NCBI GenBank assembly: GCA_902762335.1
Contig: CACWNZ010000102.1
Span: 1 to 9,273 of the forward strand
Length of the DNA: 9,273 nt
Direction of reading: 5' to 3'
DNA from: an uncultured Ruminococcus sp.
GTDB lineage: Bacteria > Bacillota > Clostridia > Oscillospirales > Acutalibacteraceae
Shown: one piece after another, positions 1 to 5,943 of the stretch
Layout: each line of letters starts with the position of its first letter
Numbering within the stretch: the stretch's first letter is position 1
Program-made: the position numbers and the translations under genes
Notes under the pieces: generated by a model
Seen by the model: only the letters and a program-made list of their open reading frames with translations
Told to the model about the DNA's origin: nothing
Databases searched by the model: none

Positions 1-1465
1 TTCTGACGTGCTCACAACTGCAAGCGGCTTCATAGTAAGCAAGAATGCCATTGCTTCCGCATCTATAGCAGCAGGCGACAAGCTCGACGCTATGATAGAC
101 CACGGCACAAAGATCGAGGCTATAGCCGGTCTGCTCGAGACAAAGGCGAGAGCAGGCGCACCGGTAGCAGCGTCCGTCAAGGTGACAAACAATAAGGCTG
201 AGTTGCCTGTAACAGAAGCAGGCTACTATCTTATCATCGGTGATTCCGTAGCAAAGACACAGCCTATCCTTATCAACGTACTTCCCGACGCTAATATTCC
301 TGCAATTAAAGTAAAGAATTCCGACATACCCTTCATAAAGAAGATCTCGGCTATCACCAACGCTCATTCTACCGATGATCTTATCGGCACCGATTCACAG
401 GGCAACGAGGGCGGCACAGGTATATCAGAGGAAGCCGGTCTTGTAGAGTATACTCTCTCCACTGTAGTACCGAAGTATGATTCTGACGTGACCGCTCTTA
501 CCGACGACTTCATGATCACCGATGTTCCCGAGGATTCGATCGTTATCAATATGGGTTCTATCACTGTTTATGTCGGAGACGATGAGGTAGCTGCGGGCAA
601 CGATACCTTTACCCTTACAACAGGCAAGAAGCTTGCAGACTTCAAGGCAACAGGCAAGGGCGTAGACAAGGACAAGAAATTTGTCGATACTGTCAACGCA
701 GACGGTACGGGCTTCCAGGTAGTATTTGATGATGATTTCGTACTTACAAACGGCGGCAAGACCGTAGACGTAATATTCAAAGCTACTGTTACAAATGCAG
801 ACATTGACGAGTATTCCAACGACAACGGCGCAACGCTTTCCTACAGCAACAACTACTTCACAGGCAAGGGCAGCGTTACGTACACAGAGAACCCGCCCAC
901 ACCCGATCCCGAGAATCCCGATAATCCCCCCGAGGAGCACCCCGATGACGGCACACCCACAGTAGACGAGGATCACCCCAAGGTTATTCCCGACGATGCG
1001 TTCATCTATTGCTCAGTCGTAACCGTAAACAAGGTCAATCCCAATCAGGAAGCACTTCCCGGCGCTGTATTTGAACTGAAGGACGGCAATGGCAGGGTAG
1101 TTGCTACAGTAGGCTCAGGCGACGAAGACAGCGAGGATTATAAGAGCACCTTCGTATTCAAAGGTCTCGGCGACGGTACGTACACACTCCACGAGAAATC
1201 AGCGCCTGCAGGCTACAACACCGCAAATGACGTTCAGTTTACAATAACCTCTAACAAGAAGGCAAACACAGAGCAGTACATAGGTACATTCACAAAGACC
1301 GGCACCGACGACGGCGTTATCAAGGTTGAGGATCCCCCGAAGCAGACCCTTCCCGGCACAGGCGGCATCGGCGACTACGTATTCATGATCGGCGGCGCGG
1401 CTCTCATCGTTCTTGCATGTGTTCTCTTTGTAGTTTACATGAAGAGGAGAAAGACTGAGGGGTAA
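1..1465 (+). CDS. Backbone (major) pilin, LPGTG-anchored, 5' partial
   Basis: This is the major shaft subunit of a sortase-assembled pilus. The frame is open to the window's left edge (first full codon at base 2), so the signal peptide and start are missing; the GTG at base 8 is only an internal codon. Counting from that codon as residue 1, about 485 residues are visible. An N-terminal pilin domain ends near residue 100. A beta-rich central domain follows (about 100-293), with a lysine pair before it in the usual position for an isopeptide-forming pilin domain. Residues 295-328 are a Pro/Asp/Glu-rich linker. A CnaB/SpaA domain (about 335-442) follows, with candidate isopeptide Lys342, E-box Glu396 in the YTLHEKSAPAGY motif, and acceptor Asp442. 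The C-terminus is a classic sorting signal: LPGTG at 448-452, a hydrophobic span, then KRRK. The two class C sortases downstream support the role. No obvious YPK pilin motif is seen, so the linking lysine is uncertain. Confidence 0.9.
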   Translation, partial: SDVLTTASGFIVSKNAIASASIAAGDKLDAMIDHGTKIEAIAGLLETKARAGAPVAASVKVTNNKAELPVTEAGYYLIIGDSVAKTQPILINVLPDANIPAIKVKNSDIPFIKKISAITNAHSTDDLIGTDSQGNEGGTGISEEAGLVEYTLSTVVPKYDSDVTALTDDFMITDVPEDSIVINMGSITVYVGDDEVAAGNDTFTLTTGKKLADFKATGKGVDKDKKFVDTVNADGTGFQVVFDDDFVLTNGGKTVDVIFKATVTNADIDEYSNDNGATLSYSNNYFTGKGSVTYTENPPTPDPENPDNPPEEHPDDGTPTVDEDHPKVIPDDAFIYCSVVTVNKVNPNQEALPGAVFELKDGNGRVVATVGSGDEDSEDYKSTFVFKGLGDGTYTLHEKSAPAGYNTANDVQFTITSNKKANTEQYIGTFTKTGTDDGVIKVEDPPKQTLPGTGGIGDYVFMIGGAALIVLACVLFVVYMKRRKTEG

Positions 1466-1483
1466 TTCTCATTCTGACCCGAA

Positions 1484-1519
1484 AAAATAAAACTCTGCTC
1501 CCCCGCGGGAGCAGGTTTT
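1484..1519 (+). terminator. Terminator-like hairpin between pilin and sortase genes
   Basis: An 8-bp perfect stem (1495-1502 with 1507-1514, CTGCTCCC/GGGAGCAG) has a 4-base loop. It is preceded by an A-rich stretch and followed by G then TTTT. The U-tract is short, so termination is probably partial. Its place between an abundant structural subunit and catalytic sortases suggests it lowers sortase expression relative to pilin; that role is inferred. Confidence 0.6.
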
Positions 1520-1553
1520 CCAAAGGGCTTGACAAGCTCAGACCCTTTGGAAA
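1517..1553 (+). promoter_or_regulatory. Second hairpin in the pilin-sortase leader
   Basis: An 11-bp perfect stem (1517-1527 with 1543-1553, TTTCCAAAGGG/CCCTTTGGAAA) encloses a 15-base loop. Its 5' arm begins in the U-tract of the preceding hairpin and its 3' arm ends 7 bases before the AAGGA ribosome-binding site of the first sortase gene. It has no U-tract, so it is not a terminator itself. It could protect the 5' end of a processed sortase transcript, or shape translation. The structure is seen directly; the function is not known. Confidence 0.5.
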
Positions 1554-1560
1554 GCCTCGA

Positions 1561-1565
1561 AAGGA
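1561..1565 (+). promoter_or_regulatory. Ribosome-binding site fixing the TTG start of sortase 1
   Basis: AAGGA lies 9 bases before the TTG at 1575. An in-frame TAG at 1566-1568 rules out any start further upstream, so TTG is the only good start that keeps the full N-terminal membrane anchor. Confidence 0.65.
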
Positions 1566-1574
1566 TAGTTCATA

Positions 1575-2501
1575 TTGAGGATATCCCGGAAAAAGCATAT
1601 TATCATACTTATCCTTATAGGGATAGTGTTTTTCTTCGGTGTAGGCGCCGCTCTTTATCCCATGATCGGCAGCCTTTACTCAATGAGCAGATCGCAGAGT
1701 ACGATAAGATCCTATCAGAGCTCTGTCGGCGCTATGGAAAGCGGCGACAAAGAGCAGAGGCTCGAAAAAGCCCGCAGCTATAACAAAAAGCTTGCCGAGG
1801 GCATTATTGACGATGAGCTTTCTGCGGCTCTTGCAGGCGAAAACGAAATAATGTGCTATGTCGACGTGCCGAAGCCCGGCATCTATATCCCCGTGTTTTA
1901 CGGCACCGGGGACGAGGCTCTCAACAGGGGCTGCGGCTGGGTAGAGCATACCTCTCTTCCGATAGGCGGCGAAAGCACCCATGCAGTCATATCCGGTCAC
2001 ACGGGTATGCCCGATGCGGAGATGTTCACAAGGCTCGACGAATCCGAGGAAGGCGACAGTTTTTATATCCACGTTTTAGGCGATGTGCTCGAATATCGTA
2101 TAGACAGCATTGTCACGGTAGATCCGAACGACGTGTTCCCGCTTGAGATCACCGACAAGGGCGACCACGTTACGCTCGTGACCTGCACGCCCTACGGCAT
2201 TAACAACAAAAGACTGCTTGTCAGGGGTACAAGGGTCGTGACGGCCCCCGAAGCTCCCGCTGCAGAAAGCTCCGCAGAAAGCGTCCCGTTCAATTCCGCA
2301 GAGGACAAGAGGGTAGACGAAGGTCTGCAAAAAAGAATAAATGACAGCCTGCTTATCATCGTGCTGATAATAACGGCAGCCGTCGCATTATACGCCGCGG
2401 CGTGCGTGTGGCTCAGCTCAATGCTGAAAAAAGCTTCGGCAGCGGCTGAAAGCGAAAAGCAGCAGTCGGAGGATAATAATGGCGAAGAAAAAGAAAAATA
2501 A
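1575..2501 (+). CDS. Class C sortase 1 (pilin polymerase)
   Basis: This is a membrane-bound cysteine transpeptidase of the pilus-assembly (class C) type. It cleaves the Thr-Gly bond of a pilin LPXTG-like signal and joins the Thr to a lysine of the next pilin on the outer membrane face. The protein has 308 residues from a TTG start: N-terminal membrane segment about 8-30, catalytic domain about 85-220, and a second membrane segment about 259-281 with a charged cytoplasmic tail, the usual two-anchor plan. Catalytic residues are His142 (SGHTG), Cys204 (TLVTC followed by TPYG) and Arg213 (nine residues after Cys, as in characterised SrtC enzymes). The lid region (about 70-90) has no DP(F/W/Y) motif. 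The gene overlaps the next sortase gene by 23 bases, suggesting translational coupling. The TTG start and upstream hairpins fit low expression. Confidence 0.9.
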   Translation: MRISRKKHIIILILIGIVFFFGVGAALYPMIGSLYSMSRSQSTIRSYQSSVGAMESGDKEQRLEKARSYNKKLAEGIIDDELSAALAGENEIMCYVDVPKPGIYIPVFYGTGDEALNRGCGWVEHTSLPIGGESTHAVISGHTGMPDAEMFTRLDESEEGDSFYIHVLGDVLEYRIDSIVTVDPNDVFPLEITDKGDHVTLVTCTPYGINNKRLLVRGTRVVTAPEAPAAESSAESVPFNSAEDKRVDEGLQKRINDSLLIIVLIITAAVALYAAACVWLSSMLKKASAAAESEKQQSEDNNGEEKEK

Positions 2502-3411
2502 GCTCATGCGCAGGCTGCCGCTTGTGGGTATATTTCTTATACTTATGACAGGCGTTTGCTTCTTTATGTATCCTATAGTTGCAAATCTTATAACAGAGCA
2601 GGCGGCGCACAGTACCATAAAAAAATACGACGAGGCTGTTCAGAAGCTCGACGATAAAGAGATAACAGAGCTTGCCGCAAAGGCTGACGAATATAATAAA
2701 GCGCTTGCGGGAAGTCAGGAAAAAAAAATATCCTCATTTACCTACGAGGATATTCTTTCGGTATCCGACGCGCTGGGATATATCGATATCCCGAAAATAG
2801 GCGCATACTATCCTATATTCCACGGTCTTTCGGACAGCGTTCTGCAAAAGGGCATAGGTCATATGGAGGGAAGTTCCCTTCCCGTAGGCGGACCGAGCAC
2901 CCACGCCGTGCTTGCGGGTCATACGGGACTCCCCGGCTCGAAGCTCTTTACCGACCTCGATACTCTTGCCGAGGGAGATATATTTTACGTTCATGTTCTC
3001 AACAGGGTGCTGAGATACCGCGTGGACAGGATAGTCGTTGTGCTGCCTAATGACAGCGAGCACGTCACCATAGAGCCCGATAAGGACTACGTTACCCTCG
3101 TTACCTGCACGCCCTACGGCATAAACGACCACAGACTGCTTGTAAGAGGCGTAAGAGCGCCCTATCAGCAGCTGCAGCAAAGCGAAGAGGAAAGCTCTGC
3201 GTCACAGACGAGTGAGCAGTCCGATGCTTCACAGAGCGAGGCATCACCGGGTGAGAGCTCACGCACCACGCATAACGTTACCGACGACAGCCCCGCCGTA
3301 TATACTGCGCCGCAGTCTCAGGTGCTCCCCGCAAGAACGATAATCTGGTACATCGCAACGGGTGTGGTGATCTTCGTATTGCTCGGCGCAATAGCGATAC
3401 TCGTTTTGTGA
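2479..3411 (+). CDS. Class C sortase 2 (pilin polymerase)
   Basis: A second pilus-type sortase, 310 residues, clearly homologous to the preceding one and probably a tandem duplicate that has diverged. ATG 2479 is preceded by GGAGG (2468-2472, 6-base spacing) inside the end of sortase 1. Residues 2-12 are strongly basic, followed by a membrane segment about 13-35. The catalytic domain holds the class C signature GHMEGSSLPVGGPSTH. Predicted catalytic residues are His148 (AGHTG), Cys210 (TLVTC) and Arg219. A Ser/Glu/Gln-rich linker (about 230-285) leads to a C-terminal membrane segment (about 288-310) that runs to the last residue. As in sortase 1, no DP(F/W/Y) lid motif is seen. One of the pair may polymerise the backbone and the other attach the ancillary pilin; sequence alone does not say which. 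Confidence 0.9.
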   Translation: MAKKKKNKLMRRLPLVGIFLILMTGVCFFMYPIVANLITEQAAHSTIKKYDEAVQKLDDKEITELAAKADEYNKALAGSQEKKISSFTYEDILSVSDALGYIDIPKIGAYYPIFHGLSDSVLQKGIGHMEGSSLPVGGPSTHAVLAGHTGLPGSKLFTDLDTLAEGDIFYVHVLNRVLRYRVDRIVVVLPNDSEHVTIEPDKDYVTLVTCTPYGINDHRLLVRGVRAPYQQLQQSEEESSASQTSEQSDASQSEASPGESSRTTHNVTDDSPAVYTAPQSQVLPARTIIWYIATGVVIFVLLGAIAILVL

Positions 3412-3421
3412 TGATAAAGAT

Positions 3422-3447
3422 AAATCCGGTCAAGGACCGTCTGATTT
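3422..3447 (+). promoter_or_regulatory. Hairpin abutting the ribosome-binding site of the ancillary pilin
   Basis: Two stacked stems, AAATC/GATTT (3422-3426 with 3443-3447) and CGGTC/GACCG (3427-3431 with 3435-3439), form a hairpin with a 3-base loop AAG and a 3-base bulge. It ends exactly where the GGAGG ribosome-binding site (3448-3452) begins. It could tune translation or mark an RNA-processing boundary so that the pilin is made at a different level from the sortases. The pairing is seen; the role is inferred. Confidence 0.4.
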
Positions 3448-3463
3448 GGAGGATTGATTTATT

Positions 3464-4594
3464 ATGAAAAAGAGATCATCGGGCAGATTCATTGCTCTGA
3501 TAACAGTGCTGTGCCTTATATGCATCAGCGCTGTGCTGAGCGTAGGTGCCGTACCCTCTGATACTCAGCAGGATAAGGGCGTGGTCAACGTAAAGGTGGC
3601 GGGCTTTGCGCAGAGCACCTCTCTGGCGATATGTCAGGTAGGTGAATTTGAAAGAGGAGCCTACGTTCTCAACGACAGCTTCAGCGGCTGCGATGCTGAC
3701 CTGAGCGATCTCACCGAGGCTTCGTCTGCTCAGGCTGCCGCCGAAAAGCTTGCCGCATACGCTAAAGAAAGCGATATCCTCAAGGTAGGCGTTCTCGACA
3801 GCGAGGGCGTTACAAATTATACAAGCCTTGACTGCGGCAATAAGCTCTATCTTATCTATCAGCTTGACGGCGAGGACATAGTAGAGATAAGCCCCATGCT
3901 CGTGGTGCTTCCTTATTATAATAACGAGGGCGCCGAGCTCACGACAGTGAACGTCAACGCCAAGTACAAGGATAAGAGAAGCAAGGAGGAAAAGGGTGCT
4001 GTCATCATCAAAAAGGTAGATCCAAAAAAGACCCCGCTCAAGGGCGCGGAATTCGTGTTTGAAGTAAAGACCTACGTTCTTGATGAGCTTACGGGTCAGG
4101 GAGAAGGCATCACCTTCTACACAGACGGCGCAGGCACCTATTATTGGGACACCGTAGCAAAGGATCTCTCTACCGATAAGAACGGTCAGATAGCTATAGA
4201 CAAGCTTCCTCTCGGTACCTACCGTCTTACGGAGACAAAGGCGCCCGCCGGCTATGTTCTTGACGAAACGCCCCGCGAGGTCAACGTAAACAAGGGCGGC
4301 GCTGTAAAGAGAATGGACGGCATCTACGTTGCCGCCGAGGGTGAGCCCGTTGAGCTTGACGTTCTCAACAAGCCCGAGGAGACGTCTACACCCTCTACCC
4401 CCGAAAGCTCGGAGCCCTCAGAGCCTTCCAAGCCCGAGAGTTCAACGCCTCAGCCTTCACAGCCGCCCGTAATAACAGGCGACCAGATCGCCAAGTATAT
4501 AATTGTCGGCGTAGTAGTCGGCGTATCGCTTATAGTCGTGGTGCTTCTCATAGTTCTCGGCAAAAAGAAGAAAAAGAACGATGACGACGACTAA
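3464..4594 (+). CDS. Ancillary/basal pilin with CnaB domain and atypical sorting signal
   Basis: This is a secreted, wall-anchored minor pilin, probably the base or a decorating subunit. It has 376 residues; ATG 3464 follows GGAGG with 11-base spacing. The signal peptide is residues 1-29 (basic start, hydrophobic core, cleavage likely after VGA). Residues about 38-165 form an N-terminal pilin-like domain with three cysteines (57, 76, 124) that might allow a disulfide. Residues about 178-302 are a CnaB/SpaA domain with candidate isopeptide Lys184, E-box Glu257 (YRLTETKAPAGY) and Asn302. Residues 304-335 are Pro/Ser/Thr/Glu-rich, typical of a wall-spanning linker at a pilus base. The sorting signal is PVITG (335-339) followed by D, a membrane span about 346-365, KKKKK and an unusual terminal DDDD. 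The departure from LPXTG may direct it to a particular sortase. It is last in the pilus operon, just before a strong terminator. Confidence 0.85.
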   Translation: MKKRSSGRFIALITVLCLICISAVLSVGAVPSDTQQDKGVVNVKVAGFAQSTSLAICQVGEFERGAYVLNDSFSGCDADLSDLTEASSAQAAAEKLAAYAKESDILKVGVLDSEGVTNYTSLDCGNKLYLIYQLDGEDIVEISPMLVVLPYYNNEGAELTTVNVNAKYKDKRSKEEKGAVIIKKVDPKKTPLKGAEFVFEVKTYVLDELTGQGEGITFYTDGAGTYYWDTVAKDLSTDKNGQIAIDKLPLGTYRLTETKAPAGYVLDETPREVNVNKGGAVKRMDGIYVAAEGEPVELDVLNKPEETSTPSTPESSEPSEPSKPESSTPQPSQPPVITGDQIAKYIIVGVVVGVSLIVVVLLIVLGKKKKKNDDDD

Positions 4595-4616
4595 CGCCTG
4601 AACGGCAGCAAATAAC

Positions 4617-4658
4617 AAACGGCACATTCTTCCGTAAGGGTGAATGTGCCGTTTTTTT
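4617..4658 (+). terminator. Intrinsic terminator of the pilus operon
   Basis: A 13-bp stem (4617-4629 with 4642-4654) with a 12-base loop is followed by a T-run ending at 4658. This is a textbook rho-independent terminator 22 bases after the ancillary pilin stop codon. Confidence 0.9.
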
Positions 4659-4663
4659 GAAAC

Positions 4664-4668
4664 AGGAG
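4664..4668 (+). promoter_or_regulatory. Ribosome-binding site deciding the start of the methyltransferase
   Basis: AGGAG lies 9 bases before ATG 4678. An in-frame TTG at 4657 sits in the T-run of the terminator, upstream of this site, and can be discarded as a start. Confidence 0.8.
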
Positions 4669-4677
4669 ACAGGCTAT

Positions 4678-5775
4678 ATGATAAAAGTACAAAACGACGT
4701 ATGGGAAAGACTTGCGCTTGAAGACCGACCTGTAATTATTTACGGCACGGGCAACGGCGCCGACAAGATAATCGATGAGCTGAATAAACGCTCTATAAAG
4801 CTGCGCGGAGTTATGGCGAGCGATGATTTCGTCAGGGGACAGAGCTTCAGAGGCTTCACCGTAAAGCGGCTCTCGGAGCTTGAACGGGACTTTGCCGACC
4901 CTGTTATAATAATAGGCTTTGGCTCACAAAGACCCGAGGTTATAGAAAATATCCTCAGCCTTGCAAAAAGGCATACAGTGCTCTGCGCAGACGTACCCGT
5001 GTACGGAAACGATATATTCGACCGCGCATATTTTGCGGCGCATGAGCATGAGATACGGGAGGCTTGTGACCTGCTTGCAGATGAGCAGTCGAAAAGGGTG
5101 TTCCGCTCGGTAATAGAGTTCAGACTCACAGGCGGGCTCGACAGGCTGACATCATGCTTCACCCCGAAGGAGGAAGCGTTTGAAAATATCCTGCGGCTTG
5201 GCACAGACGAGAGCTATCTTGATCTCGGTGCATACAGGGGAGATACGATAGAGAGCTTTCTTATGCGTACGGGCGGAAATTACAGACACATTACCGCCCT
5301 TGAGCCCGACAGAAAGACCTATCTGAAGCTCCGGCAATATGCGGGAGGTTTTCCCGACGTTCAGCTGTTCAATATGGGTATTTGGGACAGCGACACGGAT
5401 CTGTCTTTTGAAAGCTCCCTCGGCAGGGGGTCGTCTATTGCCGACACGGGTAAGCAGGCCCTCAGCGTGACCTGCATAGATACTCTTTACCGCAAAAGAC
5501 CCGTCACCTTTATAAAGGCGGACGTTGAGGGGGCGGAGGAAAGGGCTATAAACGGCGGCAGACTCGTTCTGCAAAGAGACAGACCCAAGCTCGATATAGC
5601 TCTTTATCACCGTACCCGGGACATCTTTGCGCTGCCGCTGCTGATACACTCTATCGTCCCGGAATACAAGATATTCATGCGGCAGCACCCTCATATACCC
5701 GCCTGGGACCTCGACCTGTATGCCTTGGGGGCGGCAAGCTGTCGCTCCCGTGTTCGCGGCAAGGCTTTCTCTTGA
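4678..5775 (+). CDS. FkbM-family SAM-dependent methyltransferase with N-terminal Rossmann-like domain
   Basis: A predicted cytoplasmic O-methyltransferase of the FkbM family, 365 residues, with no signal peptide or membrane span. Residues about 15-110 form a Rossmann-like nucleotide-binding domain with a glycine-rich loop (YGTGNGAD, 22-29), a fusion common in Firmicutes FkbM proteins linked to surface glycans. The catalytic domain spans about 165-350: SAM-binding motif I (DLGAYRGD, 182-189), the acidic residue ending strand 2 (ALEPD, 207-211), and the FkbM signature KADVEGAE (280-287). The family methylates sugar or polyketide hydroxyls; the substrate here is unknown. The gene begins 19 bases after the pilus terminator and no promoter is recognised in the gap, so it may depend on read-through or a promoter inside the pilin gene. 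A role in methylating a surface glycan or a pilus-attached sugar is speculation from context. Confidence 0.85.
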   Translation: MIKVQNDVWERLALEDRPVIIYGTGNGADKIIDELNKRSIKLRGVMASDDFVRGQSFRGFTVKRLSELERDFADPVIIIGFGSQRPEVIENILSLAKRHTVLCADVPVYGNDIFDRAYFAAHEHEIREACDLLADEQSKRVFRSVIEFRLTGGLDRLTSCFTPKEEAFENILRLGTDESYLDLGAYRGDTIESFLMRTGGNYRHITALEPDRKTYLKLRQYAGGFPDVQLFNMGIWDSDTDLSFESSLGRGSSIADTGKQALSVTCIDTLYRKRPVTFIKADVEGAEERAINGGRLVLQRDRPKLDIALYHRTRDIFALPLLIHSIVPEYKIFMRQHPHIPAWDLDLYALGAASCRSRVRGKAFS

Positions 5776-5777
5776 TA

Positions 5778-5831
5778 TGATACTTCATGCCCGCGCCCAT
5801 GCTGCATTTTTGCCGCGGGAGCCAAGTATCA
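5778..5831. repeat. Long imperfect inverted repeat after the methyltransferase gene
   Basis: Outer arms TGATACTT/AAGTATCA (5778-5785 with 5824-5831, 8 bp perfect) and inner arms CCCGCG/CGCGGG (5790-5795 with 5814-5819, 6 bp) are separated by an internal loop of four bases on each side; the apical loop is 18 bases. It starts 2 bases after the stop codon. No T-run follows, so it is not a standard terminator. It may stabilise the mRNA 3' end or be a mobile intergenic repeat. Confidence 0.5.
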
Positions 5832-5898
5832 CGACTATGGTCAGAGCGTAGCGCAGTGGAGCGAACAACGCGAATCGGCACCGGCGGCTCGCCGGCAG
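5832..5898. other. GC-rich palindromic intergenic segment, repeat-like
   Basis: This stretch codes for nothing I recognise. It is rich in GAGCG/AGCG words in its first half and then holds a tight hairpin, CCGGCG-GCT-CGCCGG (5881-5886 with 5890-5895). With the adjacent inverted repeat it resembles an interspersed palindromic intergenic element, but there is no second copy in the window. Confidence 0.3.
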
Positions 5899-5937
5899 AA
5901 AAAAGACACAGTGAGCCGTGAAGCAACACTGTGTCTT
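5899..5937 (-). terminator. Intrinsic terminator of the gltX-glnS operon
   Basis: An 11-bp perfect stem (5903-5913 with 5927-5937, AAGACACAGTG/CACTGTGTCTT) with a 13-base loop. On the minus strand it is followed by a T-run (the A-run at 5899-5904), and it begins 6 bases after the glnS stop codon. In the + direction it is followed by AAAATTTT, so it may also slow transcripts from the convergent methyltransferase gene. Confidence 0.85.
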
Positions 5938-5943
5938 AAAATT

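Noticed and set aside
425..976. A 183-codon minus-strand frame opposite the backbone pilin
   Set aside because: It is a shadow of the pilin frame with many Cys/Val from reverse-complemented codons and no separate support.
1529..1534. Perfect TTGACA that might be a -35 box for the sortase genes
   Set aside because: No -10-like hexamer follows at 15-19 bases, and the bases belong to the loop of the hairpin at 1517-1553.
4657..4677. Longer methyltransferase starting at TTG 4657
   Set aside because: That codon lies in the terminator T-run and upstream of the clear AGGAG site serving ATG 4678.
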